NCBI GenBank assembly: GCA_937903135.1
Contig: CALDAH010000013.1
Span: 1 to 10,188 of the forward strand
Origin: an uncultured Alphaproteobacteria bacterium
Lineage (GTDB): Bacteria > Pseudomonadota > Alphaproteobacteria > Rs-D84
Length of the DNA stretch: 10,188 bases
Direction of reading: 5' to 3'
This document shows positions 1 to 6,930 of this stretch, piece by piece. Position 1 is the stretch's first letter, and each line of letters opens with the position of its first letter. A program made the translations under genes and the position numbers. The notes under the pieces are model-generated. The model worked only from the letters and a program-made list of their open reading frames with translations, did no database searches and was not told the DNA's origin.

Positions 1-1255
1 GCTTATAGTTTACCCCGCATGCTGTATCGGCAGTAATTGCGACCCGAACCTTGGCAATACATTCGTTTACGTCATCTGAATTATGCGCGCGATATTCTTC
101 CAGTCGTGCCTCGCGCAGATATTTTTCAGCAGTCCGTACTGTATCCATTACGGCCTTGCGCTGTGAATCTACGGTCTTTTCATATGCATTACAATCCTGC
201 GTTATTAATATGTTATACGCACTTTTGGCCATATTTAGCACCGCCGTGTTTTCACATGAATCCTTAACCAGCTGCAGACACTGTGAATTCGCAGAATTAA
301 ACAGCTCCTGACCCTCCAGCGCGGATAGATCCTGACCCGCATTTGTCGCGAATACCGAACCGCCGCTATCGCCCCAAATATCATCAACATCGCTTGTAAA
401 ATCCAGATCCAGTACTCCTAAACTATTTGATGAACTTTGCTGCACGGCAGGTGTTTTCTTGCCCGATAGCAGATCCCCGATCTCGGCCAGCATCGCGGCC
501 GCACCGCTGGTATCACTTTTAATTGCCTCTTCGCCGGCGGTTGCGCTATACATCGCATTAACCTCGTCCACGGTTTTATCAACCGCATTCAGGTTATTAT
601 CTTCAAACCGGATCAATAGTGATTTTGCTTCGTCTAATGCGGCCTCGGTCTTGCGAAATTCGGTAAACTTTGCACTGCAAAAACAGCGACGGTATTTATC
701 ATTTGCATTTGCACACAGCTGATCCATGCATGTTGCATACGCCTCGCGACAGGCGGCATATCCGCCACCAATTTTGCTATAATCATTAAACACAGCCGTT
801 GCGCGTGCTGTACCGGCCCGGGCAACACCGGCGCGCGAAGTACTTGTTGCACTGCGGGCCGACGACACTGCCGACATGCCACCGGTTACCGCCGCACGCG
901 AAACGGTTGTTGTGGCCGCACGTGATGTATTTGAATTTGTTCGCGCAGGGGACACCACAACCTGACGCGTTGCGGCGCGATTGGTCGCCGCGGGCGCGGT
1001 CTTTACCACCGATGTTGCGCGCGCAGGTGTTGTGGTCGTGCGCCGTCCGGTTGCACTGCGGGCAGCGGCCGCCGAATTGTATTCCGCCCCGGCATCGGGC
1101 AATTGCCGAACATCGCGTCCATCGGCGCGCTGGGACGTGGCCGACGTGGGGGTCGCGGCGCGCGGATTTGCCAACTGCGCACCCGATGCCGGCGACAAAA
1201 ACGTCGGCATTATTAATAATAAACACCCGAAAAGATTCAAGATCCGATTGTGCAA
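1..1255 (-). CDS. Secreted Cys-containing hypothetical protein with Ala/Thr/Ser/Arg-rich linker (partial, C-terminus beyond window)
   Basis: This frame stays open for 418 codons from a TTG at 1255-1253 to the left edge, so the C-terminus is missing. The TTG is chosen because AGAGAG lies 8 nt upstream, an in-frame TAA lies just before it, and it gives a convincing signal peptide: a short basic start, a hydrophobic core at residues 5-20 and a likely cleavage after ASGA (residue 26). Residues 27-155 are low complexity, with recurring ARAAT, SRAA and ARSAT units, probably a disordered linker. A Cys-containing segment follows (C169, C176, C181, C191, C193), then a helical, acidic region (about 195-265), and a second set of cysteines (C326, C334, C355, C399, C413). 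The even spread of cysteines in an exported protein suggests disulfides. I do not recognise the family with confidence. The linker is more GC-rich than the rest. A candidate promoter lies just upstream; it may also be read from the preceding gene. Confidence 0.82.
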   Translation of the reverse strand, partial: MHNRILNLFGCLLLIMPTFLSPASGAQLANPRAATPTSATSQRADGRDVRQLPDAGAEYNSAAAARSATGRRTTTTPARATSVVKTAPAATNRAATRQVVVSPARTNSNTSRAATTTVSRAAVTGGMSAVSSARSATSTSRAGVARAGTARATAVFNDYSKIGGGYAACREAYATCMDQLCANANDKYRRCFCSAKFTEFRKTEAALDEAKSLLIRFEDNNLNAVDKTVDEVNAMYSATAGEEAIKSDTSGAAAMLAEIGDLLSGKKTPAVQQSSSNSLGVLDLDFTSDVDDIWGDSGGSVFATNAGQDLSALEGQELFNSANSQCLQLVKDSCENTAVLNMAKSAYNILITQDCNAYEKTVDSQRKAVMDTVRTAEKYLREARLEEYRAHNSDDVNECIAKVRVAITADTACGVNYK

Positions 1256-1276
1256 GCTTACATCTCTCTTGGTATT

Positions 1277-1306
1277 ATTTTATCATTTTATCGCACTGTG
1301 AATCAA
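1277..1306 (-). promoter_or_regulatory. Candidate sigma70-like promoter for the secreted protein gene
   Basis: On the minus strand a -35-like TTGATT (1306-1301) is followed after 18 nt by TAAAAT (1282-1277), preceded by TG one base upstream, as in an extended -10. The predicted transcript would start near 1270, leaving a very short leader that contains the AGAGAG ribosome site. The -10 lies in a tandem duplication of GATAAAAT, so a second TAAAAT sits 8 nt upstream (1290-1285) without a good -35. This is pattern matching only. Confidence 0.4.
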
Positions 1307-1316
1307 TACTTAAATT

Positions 1317-1937
1317 TTATTCAATGCAACAATTGACTGCGTTTTTTACCCAATTCCCTAAACGTTTTACGGTTGATTTAGATTCATCTGATTTATTTTG
1401 ATTATCATCGGATGACTTTTTAACGGCCCGCGTGGCATTCCCGGCAGTTTTAAGCGGGCATTCCGCCGTCGCGGTATTATATAAATCCGGCGCGATTTGC
1501 TTAACACCGGCCAGATCAATTAAGTTCATATTAATTCCCCAGAACAGAGAATATAAATCATATGATTTATTAAACAGGTTATATGCGTCGTCAGTATTCC
1601 CCGCGGCCAGTGCTTTTGTTCCGACCTCCATTAATCGCATTGATGCGGCCAATAAATGCTTAGATATGCACCATACTTCTCCATTTTCGGCCGTAGATTT
1701 TTTTACGATACGTTCCATCAGCTCTTTGCGCATATCACGAACGGTATTAATCATGTCATAGAATCCCGTTTTTTGGGTCTTTGCGCCACTGAAAAAGAAG
1801 TGTTCTTCTAATGAAATTAAATTCATTAATGCGATTGACAGGTCCTGATCGGACGAGAGGTCTAATGGATTTACCTTTTTAGCGGCGTCCATCTTCTGAA
1901 CCATTTCTTCCATTGTCATTTTATTTGAACGTTTCAT
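1317..1937 (-). CDS. Conserved hypothetical helical protein, 206 aa (DLSSDQDL / EVWCISKH family)
   Basis: The ATG at 1937 is supported by AAGGA 9-10 nt upstream. It lies 16 nt after the stop of the CPVC membrane protein gene, so the two are almost certainly co-transcribed. There is no signal peptide or membrane segment, and the composition suggests an all-alpha cytosolic protein. Distinctive blocks are LDLSSDQDLSIALMNL (25-40), EEHFFF (44-49), EVWCISKHLLAASMRLMEV (87-105) and a TPR-like amphipathic stretch at about 110-135 ending YDLYSLFWG. The tail (165-192) is Lys/Ser/Asp-rich and ends with a hydrophobic patch and a CC pair (C203-C204); C90 and C160 are the other cysteines. From memory, this core resembles hypothetical proteins frequent in Patescibacteria genomes. 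No function is known to me. No terminator hairpin follows, so readthrough into the next gene (61 nt away) is possible. Confidence 0.85.
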   Translation of the reverse strand: MKRSNKMTMEEMVQKMDAAKKVNPLDLSSDQDLSIALMNLISLEEHFFFSGAKTQKTGFYDMINTVRDMRKELMERIVKKSTAENGEVWCISKHLLAASMRLMEVGTKALAAGNTDDAYNLFNKSYDLYSLFWGINMNLIDLAGVKQIAPDLYNTATAECPLKTAGNATRAVKKSSDDNQNKSDESKSTVKRLGNWVKNAVNCCIE

Positions 1938-1953
1938 TTAGATATCCTTTTTA

Positions 1954-2460
1954 TTATTTAGTAATCAGCCAGAAGATTAATGTTGCGATTAACAAAACAG
2001 ATATTGGCACAACAACTTTCTGAAATGCGAATTTAGCATGACCGCCGTTTTTACGCTTAATCTTTATATACCAGCGTGCCCCGACATAGAACGCAACAGT
2101 CCCAACAATAACCCCCAATAAGAATTTATCAATTCCCCATAAGGTATTTGCACCGAACGTTACCCCCGGCATTAGATATACCAGCCCCAGCATTGAATAA
2201 AATACGATAAACGGCACGACAATCTGCCACAGGACGCTTGTAACGCCGCGCTTTTTTAACCAGCCGACGGTCCAAAAGAATAACGACAGCGTCAGTCCCC
2301 CGGCCCAGATCCCGGTAATTACATCATCAATGCCAAGTATTCGTGCCCCGCCCAGTCCGGCCCCGACGGCGACCGTACATACCGGACATACCGCATGGGC
2401 GGCATGCGCGGCGATAAACGTTGTTACTGCGAATAATGCAGACTTTAATGCCGTTTTCAT
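1954..2460 (-). CDS. Small polytopic membrane protein with CPVC motif, 168 aa, function unknown
   Basis: The ATG at 2460 has a GAGGAAAGG ribosome-binding stretch ending 11 nt upstream. Residues 1-23 look like a cleavable signal peptide or first membrane anchor, followed by C25-P-V-C28, which would sit at the outer face of the membrane. Four further hydrophobic segments are visible at about 48-68, 75-97, 111-130 and 147-166. Recognisable blocks are VAVGAGLG (30-37), LGIDDVITGIW (42-52), NTLWGIDKFLLG (105-116) and FQKVVVP (146-152). These match my memory of a hypothetical family common in Patescibacteria and occasional in other bacteria. The CxxC could bind metal or undergo thiol-disulfide exchange, but the protein lacks a thioredoxin fold and is not recognisably CcdA or DsbB. 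It lies 62 nt downstream of rsmH and 16 nt upstream of the 206-aa gene. Confidence 0.87.
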   Translation of the reverse strand: MKTALKSALFAVTTFIAAHAAHAVCPVCTVAVGAGLGGARILGIDDVITGIWAGGLTLSLFFWTVGWLKKRGVTSVLWQIVVPFIVFYSMLGLVYLMPGVTFGANTLWGIDKFLLGVIVGTVAFYVGARWYIKIKRKNGGHAKFAFQKVVVPISVLLIATLIFWLITK

Positions 2461-2487
2461 TGTATTTTACACCTTTCCTCTTTGATC

Positions 2488-2516
2488 TTTTTAAATATCG
2501 TACACAAATTTTGCAA
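2488..2516 (-). promoter_or_regulatory. Weak candidate promoter upstream of the CPVC membrane protein gene
   Basis: In the 62-nt gap after rsmH, TTGCAA (2516-2511) and TAAAAA (2493-2488) are spaced by 17 nt. Each matches four of six consensus bases. No terminator hairpin is visible between rsmH and this gene, so it could equally be transcribed from the dnaE promoter. Confidence 0.22.
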
Positions 2517-2522
2517 TATCGG

Positions 2523-3371
2523 TCAATATGATTTTATGACACCACGCATATGGGCACTGCGGGCGCGCGGATTATTCGCAATCTCGTCATCCGATGGCAG
2601 GGCGGTGCGAATTAATTCAAACGCGGCATCGGCAACCGATGGCATATGTGGATCGCCCGCCACAGTTGTCCATTCACGGAAAACATTTTTTACAATCCTA
2701 TCCTCTAATGAATGAAATGTTACACATATACACTTGCCGCCCGTTTTCAGCAATTCCGGAACAGTCCCCAGCGCCGATTTCAGCTGGCCCATTTCATCGT
2801 TTACGGCAATACGCAGTGCCTGAAATACCGGTGCAATATCCTTTGGATTATGTATTAAATCGCGCAATTGGAATGTCGTTTCCGGCATCGCATTATGTAT
2901 TGCACGCGCAATCGGCACAGACTTTTTCACATCCCCATAATCACGTAATATCTGCGCCAGTTCCGAAACCCCGGCACGGCGGATCAGATCGGCGGCCGAT
3001 ACGCCATCTGCCGACATGCGCATATCCAACGGCGCGTCCGCACGAAATGAAAATCCCCGGGCGGGAATATCTATCTGCATTGATGAAATCCCGAGATCAA
3101 AAACAATAGCGTCGTATTTATTTTTTTCCAACACAGATATTTCTGAAAACGGCTGATTAATAAATCTAAAACGGTTACCGAATTCATCTTGGATTTTTTT
3201 AACGTCACTTAAAACATTCGGGTCACGGTCAAATGCGGTAACGGTCGCCCCGGCATTTAAAAATGCACGGGTATATCCGCCTGCGCCGAATGTACAGTCA
3301 ACAATATGCCGGCCCTGGATATCGCCCAACGCCGCCATAACAGAATTTAATAATACCGGGATATGCTTCAT
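2523..3371 (-). CDS. rsmH: 16S rRNA (cytosine-1402-N4)-methyltransferase RsmH (MraW)
   Basis: RsmH uses S-adenosylmethionine to methylate N4 of C1402 in 16S rRNA, tuning the ribosomal P site. All hallmark blocks are present: HIPVLL at the N-terminus (3-8), the SAM-binding loop FGAGGYTR (28-35), acidic FDRD (47-50), FDLGISS (91-97), GFSF and PLDMRM (106-119), QALRIAVNDE (184-193), FHSLEDRIVK (219-228) and the C-terminal NPRARSAHMR (267-276). At 282 aa it is somewhat shorter than the 313-aa E. coli protein, but nothing catalytic seems missing. Its ATG directly follows the dnaE TAA with no intervening base, and its ribosome site (AAGGTGGGG) lies inside the end of dnaE, so translation is probably coupled. 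It ends in TGA. Location beside dnaE rather than in the dcw cluster (mraZ-rsmH-ftsL-ftsI) is unusual. Confidence 0.97.
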   Translation of the reverse strand: MKHIPVLLNSVMAALGDIQGRHIVDCTFGAGGYTRAFLNAGATVTAFDRDPNVLSDVKKIQDEFGNRFRFINQPFSEISVLEKNKYDAIVFDLGISSMQIDIPARGFSFRADAPLDMRMSADGVSAADLIRRAGVSELAQILRDYGDVKKSVPIARAIHNAMPETTFQLRDLIHNPKDIAPVFQALRIAVNDEMGQLKSALGTVPELLKTGGKCICVTFHSLEDRIVKNVFREWTTVAGDPHMPSVADAAFELIRTALPSDDEIANNPRARSAHMRGVIKSY

Positions 3372-6300
3372 TTATTCAATCCCCACCTTAATCCCCAGGC
3401 CGACAAAATCATTTGCGGTCGTCGCCCCCAGCTCTACGCCGCCGGGCAGGGCCAGTGTCGCAACCGTCCCTGCGGTATGCAGATTTAAAACCACCTTGGT
3501 CATGCCGCGGGGCAATACAACCAACGCTTTTTTAACATCGGGTAAAACAGATTGATCGTATACGTCCAGTGTAATCTTTCGGGCGACCTTTGCGACCCAT
3601 TGTGCCAACGGGATAATAGAATCCACGAAAACAGAGACCCGATCATCCCGATTTGATGTTTTTCCGGAAATCACCACAATATTTTCATTTGATAAAACCT
3701 GGGCCAGATCCGCAGTCGCCGCACCGAATGCCACCGCATCAATATTACCAAAGCTATCTGATGCGGATATGGTTAACATATCCTTGCCGGTTTTAGTACG
3801 CCGCCGTGAAAACGCCCCGACGTTTGCCGCGATCTGAACCGGTTTTCTGTCGGGCATGGTTTCCAATGTTGCGCTGGTCGCCAGATTTGCCCGGGCAATT
3901 AAATGCTTATACTGATCCAACGGATGTGCAGATATATAGAATCCCAGTGCGGACAATTCGTTATCCAGTCGCTGTGAAAACGACCACGGCTCGGTTTTTG
4001 GTAAATTTTTATGCAGGCGATCCTCGCTTACGTCATCTTCTACGGTATTTGCGAACAACGACAACATATTCGCACCGTCTTTAGATTTGGACGCATACGA
4101 CAAAATCATATCTGCGTTCATATACACCGCGGCGCGATTTTTTTCCAGCGAATCTAAAACCCCGACCTTTGCGAATGCCTCCAAAACACGCTTGTTCATA
4201 ATCGGCGCACAGCGTTTTGCAAAATCGGTTAAGTTCTTAAATTTCCCGTTTGTGCGTCTTTCGGCGACGATTGCATCTGTCGCGGCGACACCGACACCTT
4301 TGATCGCGGCCAAACCATAGATAATTTTTCCGTCGCGAACGGTAAACAGCGATTCACTCTGATTAATATCCGGCGGGACAATTGTTATATTAAAGTTTGA
4401 TTTAGCATCATCAACAAATATCGCCAGCTGATCGGTATCATTAAGGTTACTGGACATAGACGCGGCCAAAAATTCCGGCGTATAATTCGCCTTTAGATAT
4501 GCGCACTGGTTCGCGACAATAGAATACGCAATCGCGTGGGATTTATTAAACGCGTATTTTGCAAATTCTTTGAACTTTTCCCACAGATCTTTTGCCGTAT
4601 CCTTATCCAACGTTTTCTGTTCGGCGCAACCGTCAATGAACTTAACCTCCAGCTCGTCCATCATCTTAACGATTTTTTTACCCATCGCTTTTCGCACGTT
4701 ATCCGATTGTCCGCGTGTAAATCCGGCCAATGCACGTGTTAATTGCATAACCTGTTCCTGATAAACGATAATTCCATATGTTTCTTTTAATATCGGTTCG
4801 GCCTTTGGGTGAACAAATTCAACCGGTTCATCACCGTGCATACGTGCAATAAACTGTGGAATAAACGCAATTGGCCCGGGACGGTTCAACGCATTTAACG
4901 CAGATATTTCCAAAAAGCTGGTCGGGTGCATCTTTCGCAGGGTCTGCTGAACGAACTGGGCATCAAATTGGAATATACCTTCTGTTAATCCGGACTGCCA
5001 CAGCTGCATAGTTTTTTCATCGTCGGTCGGGATACTGTCCAGATTAATGTTAATCCCACGTGTCTGCTGAATTAATCGCGTTGCGTATTTTAATACAACC
5101 AGTGTTTCAAGTCCCAAAAAGTCAAACTTAATCAGCCCGGCCGATTCCAAATAGTGACCGTCAAATTGACACGATGGCAACGGGTTGGCGGGATCACGAT
5201 AAACGGGCGCAATCTTTGTCGTCGGGCGATCGCCGATAACCACGCCACATGCATGCTGGCCCAGGTTACGCAGCGACCCTTCCAGTTCTTCGGCAATCGT
5301 TACGACCTTGTTCATCTCGTCGTCGTTGCTTAAAATATCTTTGATTTCATCCGATGCATCTACGGCATCTTTTAGTGTTTTTGCATCCTGGGGAATTAAT
5401 TTAGAAAAACGATCGGATTTAGAATACGGCATACTATAAACACGTGCAATATCACGAATTGCCCCACGTGCCTGCAGGCCACCAAATGTAATAATTCGGC
5501 ACACAGAATCGTGACCGTATTTATCACATATATACGCCAGTACGCGTTCAATCCCGGTCGGTTCAAAATCAACGTCAAAATCGGGCATAGAAATACGATC
5601 CGGATTTAAAAATCGTTCGAACAGCAACCCATACTGCAGCGGGTTTACATGCGTAATTCCCAATGCCCACGCCACAATTGATCCGGCCCCCGAACCACGA
5701 CCCGGCCCGGTTAAAACGTCGTTTTTACGACACCATTCAATATAGTCTGCAACGATCAAGAAATATCCCGGGAAACCCATCCCGATAATAACCCCCAGCT
5801 CAAATTCAGCCTGTTCATAATACGGATCGGCATCGGTAATATTATGCTGGCGCAACCGTTCGGCTAACCCCTTCATGGTATTATCACGCAGCATCTGACA
5901 TTCGTTTTCCAGGTTATCACCGAAACGCGGCAGCAACGGTTTTTCATGAACGTTTACCATAAAACCGCAACGCTGGGCGATAAAAACGGTATTTTCTATT
6001 GCCTCGGGCAGGTCAGAAAATAACTCGGTCATTTCTGCGGCGGATTTAAAATACTGCTCTGATGATTTTCGGGCGCGGTCGGGGTCAATAACCTTGGTCT
6101 GGCCCAAAACACAGCTTAATGCATCCGCAGATTCATAGTTTCTATCCGCGGCAAAGCAAACGTCGTTCGTTGCAACGATCGGGATATTCAAAGCCTCGGC
6201 AATTTTCAGAAACCCAGGTTCGGTTTTTATCTCGTCCGCCAACCCGTGCCGCTGAATTTCAATATAAAAGCGATCGCCGAAAATATCTTGTAATGATTTT

Positions 6301-6818
6301 GCATATTCCTCGGCCTGGGCGTCTTGGTTGTTTAATAATGACATTCCAACCGGCCCCGTATGCGCCCCGGACAGACAGATTAACCCGTCACTATGGGCCC
6401 GCAGCTCGTCCATGGCAATATACGGCCCAAGGTGATGGTTGATCTCGCGCATATACATAATTCGGTTCAGCTCGCACAGATTTAAATACCCGGCGTGATT
6501 TTGCGCCAACAACACAATCTTTGACAGCGACCCGGCCCGTAAAATCTTAGGGTCGGCACTATGGTGGTTCAACGACAGCTCTAAACCGATAATAGGCTGA
6601 ATTTTATTTTTAGGCATAACATCAGAAAATTCAGCACATCCCGACATTAGATTTGTATCGGTCAGCGCACATGCGGTCATTGCCATATCGGCGCACAGGG
6701 CCGGTATATCCTTAACCCGCAGGGTACTTGCGCCGACCGAAAAACGTGAATGAGTGCGAAGATGAACGAATTGATTTTCCATGCGAATACAATAGCAAAA
6801 AAAATGATATCTCGGCAA
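3372..6818 (-). CDS. dnaE: DNA polymerase III subunit alpha
   Basis: This is the replicative polymerase catalytic subunit, 1148 aa from a TTG at 6818 or 1136 aa from an ATG at 6782. In TTG numbering the order is: PHP domain (17-290), palm with GPGRGSGAGS (371-380), catalytic carboxylates D415 and D417 in PDFDVDF and D566 in KFDFLGL, fingers and beta-binding regions, a helix-hairpin-helix (about 832-853), an OB fold (about 994-1070) and a small C-terminal domain. The PHP metal ligands look degenerate (R21, A30, T55 and C221 where active PHP domains carry H, D, H and H), so proofreading probably relies on a separate DnaQ. The expected internal clamp motif reads MLSLF (918-922), without the usual Gln. 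The start is ambiguous: AGGAAA lies 7 nt before the TTG, while the ATG start (MENQFVHLR) fits the family better but has no ribosome site. The stop abuts rsmH. Confidence 0.97.
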   Translation of the reverse strand: MPRYHFFCYCIRMENQFVHLRTHSRFSVGASTLRVKDIPALCADMAMTACALTDTNLMSGCAEFSDVMPKNKIQPIIGLELSLNHHSADPKILRAGSLSKIVLLAQNHAGYLNLCELNRIMYMREINHHLGPYIAMDELRAHSDGLICLSGAHTGPVGMSLLNNQDAQAEEYAKSLQDIFGDRFYIEIQRHGLADEIKTEPGFLKIAEALNIPIVATNDVCFAADRNYESADALSCVLGQTKVIDPDRARKSSEQYFKSAAEMTELFSDLPEAIENTVFIAQRCGFMVNVHEKPLLPRFGDNLENECQMLRDNTMKGLAERLRQHNITDADPYYEQAEFELGVIIGMGFPGYFLIVADYIEWCRKNDVLTGPGRGSGAGSIVAWALGITHVNPLQYGLLFERFLNPDRISMPDFDVDFEPTGIERVLAYICDKYGHDSVCRIITFGGLQARGAIRDIARVYSMPYSKSDRFSKLIPQDAKTLKDAVDASDEIKDILSNDDEMNKVVTIAEELEGSLRNLGQHACGVVIGDRPTTKIAPVYRDPANPLPSCQFDGHYLESAGLIKFDFLGLETLVVLKYATRLIQQTRGININLDSIPTDDEKTMQLWQSGLTEGIFQFDAQFVQQTLRKMHPTSFLEISALNALNRPGPIAFIPQFIARMHGDEPVEFVHPKAEPILKETYGIIVYQEQVMQLTRALAGFTRGQSDNVRKAMGKKIVKMMDELEVKFIDGCAEQKTLDKDTAKDLWEKFKEFAKYAFNKSHAIAYSIVANQCAYLKANYTPEFLAASMSSNLNDTDQLAIFVDDAKSNFNITIVPPDINQSESLFTVRDGKIIYGLAAIKGVGVAATDAIVAERRTNGKFKNLTDFAKRCAPIMNKRVLEAFAKVGVLDSLEKNRAAVYMNADMILSYASKSKDGANMLSLFANTVEDDVSEDRLHKNLPKTEPWSFSQRLDNELSALGFYISAHPLDQYKHLIARANLATSATLETMPDRKPVQIAANVGAFSRRRTKTGKDMLTISASDSFGNIDAVAFGAATADLAQVLSNENIVVISGKTSNRDDRVSVFVDSIIPLAQWVAKVARKITLDVYDQSVLPDVKKALVVLPRGMTKVVLNLHTAGTVATLALPGGVELGATTANDFVGLGIKVGIE

Positions 6819-6854
6819 CCATATATTTCCTAAAATTACGATTTTTTTATTGCC

Positions 6855-6883
6855 AAGATACGGTCATTTAATTAAAATCTCAA
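6855..6883 (-). promoter_or_regulatory. Candidate sigma70-like promoter for dnaE-rsmH
   Basis: In the gap after the secA terminator, the minus strand has TTGAGA (6883-6878, five of six consensus bases), a 17-nt spacer and TATCTT (6860-6855, four of six). Transcription would start near 6848, about 30 nt before the TTG start of dnaE and about 66 nt before the ATG. Good spacing and position make this the likeliest source of dnaE-rsmH mRNA. Confidence 0.5.
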
Positions 6884-6903
6884 ATTCAAAGTTTTACGCT
6901 ATA

Positions 6904-6929
6904 AAAAATCCCCCGACCGGGGGATTTTT
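6904..6929 (-). terminator. Rho-independent terminator of secA
   Basis: A perfect 11-bp inverted repeat (AAAAATCCCCC / GGGGGATTTTT) flanks a 4-nt loop and begins 2 nt beyond the secA stop. Read on the minus strand the GC-rich stem is followed by a run of T, giving a textbook intrinsic terminator. It isolates secA from the dnaE promoter downstream. The A/T arms make it symmetrical, so it could also stop plus-strand transcription. Confidence 0.93.
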
Positions 6930-6930
6930 G

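Noticed and set aside
1213..1255. Lipoprotein signal (LFGC) in the secreted protein
   Set aside because: Cys at residue 11 leaves too short a hydrophobic region, and Phe before Gly is atypical. A type I site after ASGA (residue 26) fits better.
786..1401. Open frames on both strands at 799-1401 (+), 981-1301 (+) and 786-1226 (-)
   Set aside because: They are shadows of the GC-rich, low-complexity linker of the secreted protein. They are rich in Arg, Cys and His or His and Pro, lack ribosome sites, and the true frame continues to the window edge with a signal peptide.
1317..2460. Whole window derived from a Patescibacteria genome
   Set aside because: SecA (SEC-C tail) and DnaE look proteobacterial; only the two hypothetical proteins recall CPR families.
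2523..2525. TGA recoded as tryptophan (reduced-genome alphaproteobacterial code)
   Set aside because: rsmH ends at TGA at the expected point after its conserved C-terminal block, Trp is encoded by TGG where checked, and no gene has internal TGA.
3806..6442. Plus-strand open frames opposite dnaE (for example 3806-4084, 4536-4742, 6119-6442)
   Set aside because: Antisense shadows without ribosome sites or protein-like composition, within a fully convincing dnaE.
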